In this document: one piece after another, positions 1 to 8,312 of the stretch
How positions within the stretch are numbered: position 1 is the stretch's first letter
Layout of the letters: each line of letters opens with the position of its first letter
DNA from: Syntrophaceae bacterium CG2_30_49_12
GTDB lineage: Bacteria; Desulfobacterota; Syntrophia; Syntrophales; CG2-30-49-12
NCBI GenBank assembly: GCA_001873675.1
Contig: MNZP01000007.1
Coordinates: forward strand, 1-38,750
Length of the DNA stretch: 38,750 nucleotides
Reading direction: 5' to 3'
Notes under the pieces: generated by a model
Told to the model about the DNA's origin: nothing
What the model saw: only the letters and a program-made list of their open reading frames with translations
The model's database searches: none
Made by a program: the position numbers and the translations under genes

Positions 1-85
1 CGACGGCAATGAATTACCCCAGAGCATATGAAAAACGGGCAAAATTAAAATTCAACCAAAATTTACATAAGGAGGAAAATTTAAG

Positions 86-922
86 ATGGCTTACACGTGG
101 GAAAAGGTACCCGGCTTTAATTTTACAGATCTTCTCTATGAAAAGAGGCCGGGAGTGGCGAAGATAACAATAAACAGACCGGAGGCATTTAATGCCTTTA
201 CCTCTCATACCGGTAAGGAACTCGCAGAGGCGTTTGAAGATGCCGGGGGCGATGATCACGTCGGTGTTGTTGTTATTACCGGAGCAGGTAAGAAGGCATT
301 CTGTACGGGGGGAGATGCCAAGGAGGCGGAGGCTGGCTACAGTTCTGAGATGCTCAAGCATACTCCCAAAGTCCACGCCCTGATAAGGGAAATGCCTAAG
401 CCGGTAATCGCCGCGGTAAATGGTTTTGCCATTGGCGGGGGGCAAGTGCTCCAGCAGATTTGTGATCTCTCCATAGCTTCAGAAACCGCCCAACTCGGCC
501 AGGCCGGCCCCATGGTGGGGAGCTATGACGCCGCCTTTGGCGCCGCCTACCTGACCAGGGTGGTAGGAGAAAAGAAGGCGAGGGAAATCTGGTACCTCTG
601 CCGGCGATACACCGCCAGGGAAGCCTTAGAGATGGGGCTGGTGAATGCGGTAGTGCCTCCCGACAAGTTAGAGGAGGAGGTGGACAAGTGGTGTGACGAG
701 ATACTCGCGAAAAGTCCCGGCGCCATCAAAGGTCTTAAGGCGGCCTTCAACCTCATGAGCGCGGAGATACGGGGCTTGGAGATCCTGTCGTTTGATGGTC
801 TGTGGAGATACTATGCCACGGAGGAGGCTAAATACTACAAGCAATCCTTCTGGGAAAAGAAGAAAACCGATCCCTTGAAGTACCGGAAAAAGGAGATGTT
901 CCCGGGTATTTATGAAGAATAA
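86..922 (+). CDS. MenB/BadI-like crotonase (acyl-CoA hydrolase or lyase)
   Basis: A 278-residue crotonase-fold protein that probably acts on a cyclic or beta-keto acyl-CoA in the cytoplasm. The oxyanion-hole segment AFCTGGD lies near residues 71-77 and the second glycine-rich segment FAIGGG near 114-119. The stretch GPMVGSYD (141-148) matches the MenB/BadI signature, with Asp148 at the place of the MenB active-site aspartate, so this fits 1,4-dihydroxy-2-naphthoyl-CoA synthase or 2-ketocyclohexanecarboxyl-CoA hydrolase better than ordinary enoyl-CoA hydratase. No men genes are nearby. The next three genes are a thiolase system and a dehydrogenase, which favours ring cleavage or beta-oxidation over menaquinone synthesis. 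The ATG follows a strong AGGAGG-type site. It is first in an operon running to 4618. The fold is certain and the substrate is inferred. Bases 1-85 hold only leader sequence that I can recognise. Confidence 0.8.
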   Translation: MAYTWEKVPGFNFTDLLYEKRPGVAKITINRPEAFNAFTSHTGKELAEAFEDAGGDDHVGVVVITGAGKKAFCTGGDAKEAEAGYSSEMLKHTPKVHALIREMPKPVIAAVNGFAIGGGQVLQQICDLSIASETAQLGQAGPMVGSYDAAFGAAYLTRVVGEKKAREIWYLCRRYTAREALEMGLVNAVVPPDKLEEEVDKWCDEILAKSPGAIKGLKAAFNLMSAEIRGLEILSFDGLWRYYATEEAKYYKQSFWEKKKTDPLKYRKKEMFPGIYEE

Positions 923-977
923 GAGACTTGATCAGAAAGCCGCAGAAAACAGAGCGGTAGCAGAAAGGAGGTAAAAA

Positions 978-2390
978 ATGTCCGCAATTATATCAACTGG
1001 CGCGTATATACCTTATTACAGGTTAAAACGTGAAGAAATAGTCAGAGCATGGGGTGGCGCTCAAAAAGGTGAAAAAGCGGTGGCCAACTTCGATGAAGAC
1101 GCTATAACCATGGCGGTGGAAGCAGGCAGGGACGCGCTACATGGCATAGATCGTCAGACCATTGACGGTCTCTACTTCGCTACGACCACGGCGCCTTACA
1201 AGGAGAAGCAGGGGGCGGCTGTTATCGCCTCGGCTTTGAATCTAAAGAAAGGTGCATTTACCGTAGATTTTACCGATAGTTTAAGGGCGGGGACAAATGC
1301 CTTACGTGCAGCTATGGATGCAGTAAAGGCCGGTTCCGCAACTAATGTTCTGGTTGCTGCCGCCGATTGCCGCCTGGGGGCGCCTGGCTCGGAATTTGAG
1401 CAGGTCTTTGGCGATGGAGCCGCCGCCCTGGTGATCGGCAAGGAGGGGAGTATTGATCTTATGTCCGGCTATACCCACACGAGTGAGATAATTGACCAGT
1501 GGCGCCTGGATAGCCAGAACTTTACAAAAAAGTGGGAGGATCGTTTTGTTGTCACCCAGGGCTACCTGGCCAATGTAAGTGAGGCCGTCGGCATTTTTCT
1601 GAAACAGCAAAACACAAGTCTCAAGGATTTTAATAAGGTAGCTCTTTATGCCCCTGATGCCCGCGGGCATCAGGAGGCCTGCCGGATGTTGAAATTAGAC
1701 AGCAAAACCCAGGTGCAGGCTCCCATGTTTGACACCATCGGCAACACCGGCGCTGCTTTTGCCCTGTTGATCCTGGTGGCGGCTGTGGAAGAGGCAAACA
1801 CGGATGATAAATTACTTTTAGTGAGTTACGGTGACGGCTGCGACATCTTTACCTTCCATGTAAAGGAAAAACCGGCAATGGATAAAGAACGCCGTGGTGT
1901 CCAGGGATATCTCAAGACGAAGAACTATCTCCCGAACTACGAGAAGTATATCCGTTTCCGTGAACTTATGAAGGTAGAAAGCGGCCGGCGCCGCCCCCCC
2001 TATGTCTCTTCGGCGGTGGTTATTCATAGAGACCGGAGAATGATCTATAGCTTAAATGGTTCTGAGTGCACTAATTGTGGCCGGCCCTTCTTTCCGCCGC
2101 AGAGGATCTGTCTCTACTGCCAGGCTAAGGATCAATTCAGGGAGATATCACTTACGGAGCGTAAGGGTAAGCTGTTTACCTTTTCTAAAGATGAACTGGC
2201 CCAATCCCTCGATCCACCGGTGATTGTAAGTATCGTTGATCTGGAAGGAAATTTAAGGTTCTACGGCCAGATGACTGATCGTGATCCCGACAAGATCGAA
2301 CTCGATATGCCTCTGGATTTAACCTTCAGGAAAATAGGCGAAGCTGAAGGATACTATAACTACTTCTGGAAATGTCGGCCAGTCAGATAG
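978..2390 (+). CDS. HMG-CoA synthase-like domain fused to a DUF35 zinc/OB-fold domain
   Basis: A 470-residue fusion. Residues 1 to about 330 have the thiolase-fold layout of HMG-CoA synthase, including FGDGAAALVIG (144-154). Residues from about 350 form a DUF35-type rubredoxin-like zinc ribbon (Cys364, Cys367, Cys378, Cys381) followed by an OB fold. In archaeal HMG-CoA synthase/thiolase/DUF35 complexes and in the benzoylsuccinyl-CoA thiolase BbsAB, the DUF35 protein bridges or completes the partner enzyme. The segment aligned with the HMG-CoA synthase nucleophile (usual form NACYGGT) reads DSLRAGT, so Leu102 stands where the cysteine should be. The domain is therefore probably a non-catalytic scaffold or CoA-binding partner for the thiolase that starts 21 bases downstream. 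It has a strong AAAGGAGGT site. Domain calls are firm; the role is inferred. Confidence 0.8.
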   Translation: MSAIISTGAYIPYYRLKREEIVRAWGGAQKGEKAVANFDEDAITMAVEAGRDALHGIDRQTIDGLYFATTTAPYKEKQGAAVIASALNLKKGAFTVDFTDSLRAGTNALRAAMDAVKAGSATNVLVAAADCRLGAPGSEFEQVFGDGAAALVIGKEGSIDLMSGYTHTSEIIDQWRLDSQNFTKKWEDRFVVTQGYLANVSEAVGIFLKQQNTSLKDFNKVALYAPDARGHQEACRMLKLDSKTQVQAPMFDTIGNTGAAFALLILVAAVEEANTDDKLLLVSYGDGCDIFTFHVKEKPAMDKERRGVQGYLKTKNYLPNYEKYIRFRELMKVESGRRRPPYVSSAVVIHRDRRMIYSLNGSECTNCGRPFFPPQRICLYCQAKDQFREISLTERKGKLFTFSKDELAQSLDPPVIVSIVDLEGNLRFYGQMTDRDPDKIELDMPLDLTFRKIGEAEGYYNYFWKCRPVR

Positions 2391-2411
2391 ACTAAAGGAA
2401 GGAGGATAAAA

Positions 2412-3590
2412 ATGAGAGTAGATGCGATAAAAGACAAAGTGGCCATCATCGGCATGGGTTGCACAAAATTTGGTGAAAACTGGAATATGAGCGTGGAGGA
2501 TATGCTCATTGAAGCCGTTTATGAGGCTTATGCTGATGCGGGAGTGGAAACAAAGGATATTGAGGCGGCCTGGTTAGGCAGCGTAGGTTCCGCCTTTACA
2601 GGGGAGACATTGGGCAGACCGCTCAAGCTGAAATACAAGCCGATAACGAGGATAGAAAATGCCTGTGGCACCGGTATGGATGCCCTGAGAAACGCCTGTT
2701 TTGGCGTGGCCTGTGGTCTTTATGATATAGTCCTGGTAGCCGGTGTGGAAAAACTGAAAGACAGCGGTTACGGTGGCCTGCCGGAGTTTTTTTTCCACCC
2801 TGTCTATGGTCAGGGTTTTACTGCCCCGGGCAGGTGGGCGATGATTGCCATCAGGTACTTTCAAACTCATGGTATAAAGCCGGAAGAAGGCAAGAGGGCG
2901 CTGGCCAAGATAGCCGTAAAAAACCATCATAACGGGACCTTTTCGCCAAAGGCGCATTTCCAGAAAGAGATTACCCTGGAGCAGGCTATTAATGCGCCGA
3001 TTATTGCCTGGCCGCTGGGCCTCTTCGATTGCTGTCCGACAACCGATGGCGCAGCGGCAGCCATCGTCTGTTCGGCGGACATCGCCAAGTCCTTTAAGGA
3101 TGATTATGTCCTGGTGAAGGGTTTTGGTGTAGCTATGGGGCCCTGTCTGGGCAAGGAAGACATAGATTATAAATACGATCACCTGCCGGAGACGGAGGCC
3201 GCCGCCAGACAGGCTTATGAAGCAGTGGGGATAAAGAATCCCCGTAAAGAGATCAGCGTGGCCCAGGTTCATGATTGTTTTAGCATTGCCGAACTGACCG
3301 AATACGATGCGCTCGGTTTTTGCGAGCGGGGCAGAGCGGTGCAGGAAGTAGAGGCAGGCACGTTTACCTTAGAGGGAGAACTCCCTGTAAATACCGATGG
3401 CGGCCTGAAAGCCTTTGGCCACCCCCTGGGTGCGACCGGCCTCAGGATGTGTAATGAACTTTACCTACAGTTAAGAGGCAAGGCCGGCCCCCGGCAGGTG
3501 AAAAACCCCTCTCTGGGTTTGGCCATGGCACAGGGCGGACATCCCGGGATGCTTCTGCCGATTATAACTATCCTGGGTTGCCGGGACTAA
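2412..3590 (+). CDS. SCP-x/acetyl-CoA acetyltransferase-type thiolase
   Basis: A 392-residue thiolase, close to the normal length. It keeps the acylated cysteine in NACGTG (Cys85), the HDCF histidine (His287) typical of SCP-x thiolases, and GHPLGATG (His337) near the C-terminus. The usual C-terminal cysteine/glycine motif is replaced by a GGHPG stretch, as happens in the SCP-x branch. It should cleave a 3-ketoacyl-CoA with CoA, or run the reverse condensation. Placed directly after the cysteine-less HMG-CoA synthase-like/DUF35 protein, it is likely the catalytic half of a two-protein complex comparable to BbsAB. It is preceded by a GGAGG site. The family is clear; the substrate is unknown. 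Confidence 0.87.
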   Translation: MRVDAIKDKVAIIGMGCTKFGENWNMSVEDMLIEAVYEAYADAGVETKDIEAAWLGSVGSAFTGETLGRPLKLKYKPITRIENACGTGMDALRNACFGVACGLYDIVLVAGVEKLKDSGYGGLPEFFFHPVYGQGFTAPGRWAMIAIRYFQTHGIKPEEGKRALAKIAVKNHHNGTFSPKAHFQKEITLEQAINAPIIAWPLGLFDCCPTTDGAAAAIVCSADIAKSFKDDYVLVKGFGVAMGPCLGKEDIDYKYDHLPETEAAARQAYEAVGIKNPRKEISVAQVHDCFSIAELTEYDALGFCERGRAVQEVEAGTFTLEGELPVNTDGGLKAFGHPLGATGLRMCNELYLQLRGKAGPRQVKNPSLGLAMAQGGHPGMLLPIITILGCRD

Positions 3591-3622
3591 CATGAAACAT
3601 ACGTCGTACGTCATAAGAGGAG

Positions 3623-3642
3623 GGCCACGCTCCGTCGTGGCC
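3623..3642. other. Hairpin between thiolase and SDR genes
   Basis: GGCCACG (3623-3629) pairs with CGTGGCC (3636-3642) around a six-base loop, in the 86-base spacer before the dehydrogenase. No T-tract follows, so it is not a canonical terminator. It may affect transcript stability within the operon. The same spacer has short partial tandem repeats of TACGTC and TAAGAC. Confidence 0.5.
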
Positions 3643-3676
3643 TAAGACATAAGACTTGAACAAAGGAGGTTGTAAA

Positions 3677-4618
3677 ATGGGTGAAAGACTAAAAGGTAGG
3701 GCAGCTGTGGTTACCGGCGCCGGTGGGGGAATCGGCCGGGAAATATCGCTGGCTTTGGCGGCAGAAGGCGCCGGCGTGGTGATTGTTGATCCGGGGGTAG
3801 CCAGAGACGGGAGTGGCACTGATCTTGCTCCTGCTGATCATGTGGTTTCCGAGATCAAGGCTAAGGGTGGCAAAGCCGTGGCGAATTACAGTTCTGTAAC
3901 CGATTTTAAGGTTGCCGAAGAGATAATCAAGAGTTGCGTAGAGAACTTTGGCCGGGTGGATATCGTCGTTAATTGCGCCGGTGTCTTGAGGGAACGGATG
4001 ATCTGGAACATGACCGAGGAAGACTGGGATCTGGTAATTGCCGTGCACTTGAAAGGCACCTTCAATCTCTGTCGTCACGCCTGTGTAAAAATGAGGGAAC
4101 AGGGCTTCGGCAGAATAGTAAACTTGACATCCGACGCCTGGCGGGGTACCGTAGGACAATGTAACTACGGGGCAGCTAAGGGCGGCATCGTCAGCCTGAC
4201 CAGGGCAATTGCCCGGGAGATGGGCCGCTATGGTGTTACTGCCAACTGTATCGCCCCTATCGCCGCCACGAGAATGACCATGACTGAGCAGGTAAAGGCC
4301 GGTATGACAAAGAGATTGGAAAGTGGCCTGATTACCAGGGCTTTTTATGATTCCTTCATGGCCATGCCGGGGCCGGAATATGTTCCCCCCATGGTGGTTT
4401 ACTTAGTCAGCGAAGCAGCGGCCAATATCAACGGGCGGGTGTTCCACGTGGAAAAAGGGAGAATTGCCATTTACTGTGAGCCGGTAGAAACGCTGGCCAT
4501 CTATAAGTCTGTCGAGAATGGCATGTTCAGGGTTGAAGAATTAGAGGAGTTTGTGCCCAAGACCCTCCTTACCGGTTATATCAACCCGGCGCCGGCTGAA
4601 CAGCCCAAGGCTAAATAG
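3677..4618 (+). CDS. Short-chain dehydrogenase, MFE-2/17-beta-HSD4-like
   Basis: An NAD(P)-dependent SDR of 313 residues. The nucleotide-binding TGAGGGIG lies at 13-20, the NCAG motif at 99-102, and the catalytic Tyr164 and Lys168 in YGAAK. A Thr/Ser pair at 151-152 lies near the usual catalytic serine. The extended loop after the second strand (about 40-70) and the VHLKGTF segment resemble the (3R)-hydroxyacyl-CoA dehydrogenase domain of peroxisomal multifunctional enzyme 2. It would oxidise a hydroxyacyl-CoA to the keto form used by the thiolase upstream. I chose ATG 3677 because AAAGGAGGT sits just before it; an upstream in-frame TTG at 3656 lacks such a site. It is the last gene of the operon, and its stop codon touches a heptamer repeat. 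Confidence 0.85.
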   Translation: MGERLKGRAAVVTGAGGGIGREISLALAAEGAGVVIVDPGVARDGSGTDLAPADHVVSEIKAKGGKAVANYSSVTDFKVAEEIIKSCVENFGRVDIVVNCAGVLRERMIWNMTEEDWDLVIAVHLKGTFNLCRHACVKMREQGFGRIVNLTSDAWRGTVGQCNYGAAKGGIVSLTRAIAREMGRYGVTANCIAPIAATRMTMTEQVKAGMTKRLESGLITRAFYDSFMAMPGPEYVPPMVVYLVSEAAANINGRVFHVEKGRIAIYCEPVETLAIYKSVENGMFRVEELEEFVPKTLLTGYINPAPAEQPKAK

Positions 4619-4641
4619 GGGTCAGGGGTCAGGGGTCAGGG
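4618..4641. repeat. Tandem heptamer array, GGGGTCA x3
   Basis: Three exact copies of GGGGTCA (4618-4624, 4625-4631, 4632-4638) followed by GGG. The first G is the last base of the SDR stop codon. A similar array at 18432-18452 also overlaps a stop codon. Confidence 0.85.
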
Positions 4642-4645
4642 AAAC

Positions 4646-4672
4646 TTGCGGTGGAAAAGGAAAATTTATACT
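4646..4672 (+). promoter_or_regulatory. Possible sigma-70 promoter of the rpsF operon
   Basis: TTGCGG at 4646-4651 and TATACT at 4667-4672 with a 15-base spacer, about 60 bases before the rpsF start. The spacing is short and the -35 weak, so this is tentative. It marks where a separate ribosomal transcript would start after the catabolic operon. Confidence 0.35.
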
Positions 4673-4733
4673 ACAGGACTCCTTGTTCGAATCGTAGAGA
4701 ATTCGGACTTCAGAGCCAGAAGGAGGTAAGAAC

Positions 4734-5243
4734 TTGAGGAGATACGAAACCATATTTATTGTACCGGTTGATCTGGGGAACGATGAACTTATGGAGTTGA
4801 TTGAGCGGTACAAGACGATCATCACAGACATGAAAGGTACCGTGGTTAAAATCGAGAAGTGGGGGCAGAGAAAACTTGCCTATGAGATCAAAAAACAAAC
4901 AAAGGGGTTTTATATTTTAATTGATTTCACGGCTGTTAGCGCTGTCGTTACTGAGCTGGAAAGAAAGTTCAAGATTGATGACAGGATTTTGAAGTTTATC
5001 ACGGTGAAGAGGGCCGACAAGGTTGATCTTAAAGAGATTGAAAATGAGATAGCCGCTGCCGGCAGGGAGGTAAAGGGAGAAGAAACCTCTCTTCCCTCTG
5101 AGGTAAAGACCGCGGCAGGCGGAACTGATAAGATAGAGGATGTGGTTCTTGCGGTTACAGAACTTGAAGCGAACGTAAGAGGTGAAGAGTCCGCCCCATC
5201 AGGGGTTACAGAGAAAGAAGAAAATACAAGGGGGGGCGAATAA
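4734..5243 (+). CDS. rpsF: Small ribosomal subunit protein bS6
   Basis: A 169-residue bS6. The family core (RRYETIFIVPVDL at the start, then the WGQRKLAYEIKKQTKGFY block near residues 43-60) covers about the first 105 residues. An acidic, Glu-rich tail of about 65 residues follows, as in several deltaproteobacterial bS6 proteins. bS6 binds bS18 in the 30S platform, and rpsR is next, three bases downstream. The start is TTG at 4734, chosen because GGAGGTAAG precedes it with good spacing and the family N-terminus begins there. The order rpsF-rpsR-rplI-dnaB is widely conserved. Confidence 0.95.
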   Translation: MRRYETIFIVPVDLGNDELMELIERYKTIITDMKGTVVKIEKWGQRKLAYEIKKQTKGFYILIDFTAVSAVVTELERKFKIDDRILKFITVKRADKVDLKEIENEIAAAGREVKGEETSLPSEVKTAAGGTDKIEDVVLAVTELEANVRGEESAPSGVTEKEENTRGGE

Positions 5244-5246
5244 AAA

Positions 5247-5513
5247 ATGGCTTTACCATCAAAAGGTAGAAAAACTTCAAGGCCTCAGAAGAGGTTCTTT
5301 CAGAGAAGGAAGTACTGTAGATTTTGTACAGACTCAAACCTGAAAATAGATTACAAAAATCACACCATCTTGAAAGATTTTATCACCGAGAGAGGTAAGA
5401 TCATGCCGAGGAGAATTACCGGAACTTGCGCTAAACATCAAAGGGTTCTTACTATGGCCATAAAAAGGGCGAGGATGATAGCGCTGTTGCCTTTTGTTGT
5501 CTCTGAGGGTTGA
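5247..5513 (+). CDS. rpsR: Small ribosomal subunit protein bS18
   Basis: An 88-residue protein with a basic N-terminus and the family signature: a KYCRFC pair of cysteines (possible zinc site), the IDYK segment, then ITGTCAKHQR and the C-terminal helix with AIKRAR. It forms a heterodimer with bS6 on the 30S platform. The cysteine-containing (C+) form is seen here. Normal length, in the conserved ribosomal/replication cluster, translationally close to rpsF. Confidence 0.96.
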   Translation: MALPSKGRKTSRPQKRFFQRRKYCRFCTDSNLKIDYKNHTILKDFITERGKIMPRRITGTCAKHQRVLTMAIKRARMIALLPFVVSEG

Positions 5514-5545
5514 ACCTGAGAGTTAGAGGGGGGAGGGGGACTTGT

Positions 5546-6001
5546 ATGAGGGTTATTTTGAAGGAAGATGTAGAATCTCTTGGAAAAGTGGGAGCTACAT
5601 TGAATGTAGCTGATGGCTATGCAAGGAATTTCCTGATTCCGAGGGGGCTTGCCATAGAGGCGAGCAGTAAGAATCTTAGGGCCTTAGAACATGAGAAAAA
5701 AATTATCCTGCAAAGGGCCCAAACGAGAAAGAAGAAAGCCGAGGCGCTGACGGAAAAACTTTCGGGACTTAAGACCTGCACCATCTCGCGGCGCATTGGA
5801 GAACAGGGGAAGTTGTTTGGTTCAGTCACAACAAAAGATGTTGAGGAATTACTCCTTGAAGAGGGTATAGAGATTGACAGAAAAAACATCATTCTTACGG
5901 AACCGATCAGGTCTCTCGGCGAATTTCCTGTGAGGATTAGATTACATTCCGGTATTACAGCGGAAGTTAAGATCTTGGTTGTGGGTGAAACTGGGGGATA
6001 G
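5546..6001 (+). CDS. rplI: Large ribosomal subunit protein bL9
   Basis: A 151-residue bL9: N-terminal domain beginning MRVILKEDVESLGK with the GYARNFLIPRG rRNA-binding motif near residues 24-34, a long basic central helix (about 45-75), and a C-terminal domain ending in the family's valine-rich strand. The reading frame opens at 5510, but ATG 5546 is the true start because the family N-terminus begins there and the purine-rich GGGAGGGGGA lies just upstream. The stop codon abuts the dnaB start with no spacer, suggesting coupled translation. Confidence 0.95.
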   Translation: MRVILKEDVESLGKVGATLNVADGYARNFLIPRGLAIEASSKNLRALEHEKKIILQRAQTRKKKAEALTEKLSGLKTCTISRRIGEQGKLFGSVTTKDVEELLLEEGIEIDRKNIILTEPIRSLGEFPVRIRLHSGITAEVKILVVGETGG

Positions 6002-7357
6002 ATGAAAGATATTGACACCTCTTTACACCGGGTGCCCCCTCAGAATATCGAGGCGGAACAGTCCATTATCGGGGGAATACTCCTGGACAACCAGTATTTA
6101 AACGCTGTCCTGGAAGTGCTGGAAGGCGGTGATTTCTACAGTGAATCCCATCGCAGGATATTCGCCGCCATCCTTGAGCTTGACAATAAGGGTGAACCAA
6201 GTGATCTGATTACCCTCAGTAATGCTTTAAAGGAAAAGAACCAACTGGATCATGTAGGGGGGCTGGCCTATCTGACTTCCCTTGTTGACAATGTTCCTTC
6301 GGCAGCCAACATTGCCTATTATGCAAAAATAGTAAAGGAAAAGGCAATTCTGCGCCGGCTCATCGGGACGGCTACCGATATCCTGAAAAAGAGTTACGAT
6401 ACCGGGGCAGATATCAATAGTGTTCTGGATGAGTCAGAACATGCCATCTTCGAAATATCTGAGAAGAAGATCAGGCCTGCCTTCTTCTCCATCAAAGACC
6501 TTATCAAGGATAGCTTCAAAACTATTGAGAGCCTCTACGAGAGAAAAGAGTTTGTCACCGGTGTTCCTACCGGTTTTGAAAAGATAGACGATATGACCTC
6601 GGGGCTGCAGAATTCTGAGCTGATTATCATCGCCGGCCGGCCCAGTATGGGGAAAACCGCTCTTGCCCTTGATATTGCCAGACATGCGGCGCTGGAAGTC
6701 GGTATTCCCGTAGCCTTGTTTTCCCTCGAAATGGCAAAAGAACAGTTGGCCATCCGCCTGTTGTCTTCGGAGGCCAAGGTGGATTCTCAGCGGATCAGAA
6801 GAGGATTCCTCGGAGAGACAGATTGGCCCAAATTGACGACGGCAGCAGGGAGGCTCTCCGAAGCTCCCATATTTATTGATGATACACCGGCCATTATGGC
6901 GCTTGAAATGAAGGCAAAGGCAAGAAGGCTGATGGCCGAAGCCGGCCTTGGTTTGATTATCCTCGATTACCTCCAGTTGATGAGAAGTGGAGCGAATAAA
7001 GACTCGAGAGAACAGGAAATATCGGAGATCAGCCGTTCCCTGAAGTCCCTGGCGAAGGAATTGAGGGTCCCGGTGGTAGCCCTTTCGCAGCTTAACAGGA
7101 GAGTGGAGGATAGAACTAACAGACGACCGCAGATGGCCGACTTGAGGGAATCAGGGGCTATTGAACAGGATGCAGACCTGATTGCCTTCATTTACAGGGA
7201 TGAGGTCTACAATAGATCAGAGGATAATCCTGAAAAGGGTATCGCCGAGATTATCATCGGGAAACAGAGAAACGGTCCGACAGGTATCGTAAAACTGACC
7301 TTTCTCGAAAAATACACCCGTTTTGAAAATCTTGCCCATCTCGAGGAGACAATCTAA
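6002..7357 (+). CDS. dnaB: Replicative DNA helicase DnaB
   Basis: A 451-residue hexameric 5'-3' helicase of the replication fork. The N-terminal collar domain (from about residue 11, PPQNIEAEQSIIGG) is followed by the linker and the RecA-like motor. Walker A is GRPSMGKT (212-219), Walker B lies in LIILDYLQLM (about 317-326), and the SQLNR and RESG segments of motifs H3/H4 follow. Length is typical, with no intein. It starts immediately after rplI. Its 3' end overlaps the 3' end of convergent rpoH by four bases. Confidence 0.96.
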   Translation: MKDIDTSLHRVPPQNIEAEQSIIGGILLDNQYLNAVLEVLEGGDFYSESHRRIFAAILELDNKGEPSDLITLSNALKEKNQLDHVGGLAYLTSLVDNVPSAANIAYYAKIVKEKAILRRLIGTATDILKKSYDTGADINSVLDESEHAIFEISEKKIRPAFFSIKDLIKDSFKTIESLYERKEFVTGVPTGFEKIDDMTSGLQNSELIIIAGRPSMGKTALALDIARHAALEVGIPVALFSLEMAKEQLAIRLLSSEAKVDSQRIRRGFLGETDWPKLTTAAGRLSEAPIFIDDTPAIMALEMKAKARRLMAEAGLGLIILDYLQLMRSGANKDSREQEISEISRSLKSLAKELRVPVVALSQLNRRVEDRTNRRPQMADLRESGAIEQDADLIAFIYRDEVYNRSEDNPEKGIAEIIIGKQRNGPTGIVKLTFLEKYTRFENLAHLEETI

Positions 7358-8217
7358 GCTTCCAGAAGTTCCGGTTCCCCTCCCAGATGGGGGAGGGCGA
7401 GACGTAATTTTTTAAGGGCCTGTTTTTCAAGCTGCCTTGCCCGTTCCCTCGTAATATTGTAATGATTACCGATTTCCTGGAGGGTCTCCGGGTTGTCCGC
7501 CATAACTCGATGCCTGATGATATAACTCTCTCTCTCATTGAGTTTCGCCAGTACTACGGCGATGTCTCTCTTGACCAGATCCCCCTGTTCCTTTTTGATC
7601 AGCATCATTTCCTGATCTTCACCTTGATATGGGAGATAACCAATCATCGTCCTTGAATCATCTTCACCGTCCAGGGACGCATCCAGGGAAAGATCGCGTT
7701 GAGAAAGGCGAAGGCCCATTTCCTCAACCTCGTCTTCTCTAACTCCCAGAGATTCCGCAATTTCCCTGAATTCAGGCAATTTCTGGGAAATAGTTTCGAG
7801 TCTCTTCCTCTCCTCATTCAGTTTGAAGAATAACTTCCTCTGAGTTTGCGTAGTGCCGATCTTAACGAGACTCCAGGACCTGATGATGAAATTCCGGATA
7901 TATGCCTTTATCCACCAAACCGCATAGGAAAGGAGTTTGTGTCCCTTATAGGGATCAAATTTCTTCACCGCGTGCAACAAACCAATATTTCCCTCCTGGA
8001 TCAGATCGGTGAGGGCGATTCCGTAGCTTCTATATTTATGGGCAATCTTGACCACAAATCTTAAGTTTGAGACAACCAGTTTTTCGGCGGCCTCCATATC
8101 ATTATGTTTCCTGAACCTGACAGCCAGTTGAAATTCCTCATCTTCTCTCAGGATGGGAAAGCGGTTGATCTCTGATATATATAATTCAAGGGAACTGACA
8201 ACTACAGGTAATTCCAT
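7354..8217 (-). CDS. rpoH: RNA polymerase sigma-32 factor (heat shock)
   Basis: A 287-residue group 3-like sigma factor. Region 2 contains LIQEGNIGLLHAVKKFDPYKG and the WWIKAYIRNFI segment that melts the -10. The QRKLFFKLNEER segment directly after region 2 is the RpoH box that separates sigma-32 from RpoS and RpoD. Region 4 ends with a helix-turn-helix containing ITRERARQLEKQALKKL. It directs heat-shock and protein-quality-control transcription. A consensus sigma-70 promoter lies upstream at 8260-8288. The gene converges on dnaB with overlapping stop codons. Confidence 0.9.
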   Translation of the reverse strand: MELPVVVSSLELYISEINRFPILREDEEFQLAVRFRKHNDMEAAEKLVVSNLRFVVKIAHKYRSYGIALTDLIQEGNIGLLHAVKKFDPYKGHKLLSYAVWWIKAYIRNFIIRSWSLVKIGTTQTQRKLFFKLNEERKRLETISQKLPEFREIAESLGVREDEVEEMGLRLSQRDLSLDASLDGEDDSRTMIGYLPYQGEDQEMMLIKKEQGDLVKRDIAVVLAKLNERESYIIRHRVMADNPETLQEIGNHYNITRERARQLEKQALKKLRLALPHLGGEPELLEA

Positions 8218-8259
8218 CCCTGGTGTTTCTCCATTTTTCCAGTAATTTCAGTACTTTAA

Positions 8260-8288
8260 ATTATAGATGACTTAATGCTATTAGTCAA
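8260..8288 (-). promoter_or_regulatory. Sigma-70 promoter of rpoH
   Basis: On the minus strand, TTGACT (8288-8283) and TATAAT (8265-8260) are separated by exactly 17 bases, giving a leader of about 35-40 bases before the rpoH ATG. The match is close to consensus and lies in the short gap after cydB, so rpoH can be transcribed independently of the cyd genes. Confidence 0.8.
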
Positions 8289-8312
8289 GACCTTTCTGAA
8301 AGAAAGATTCCC

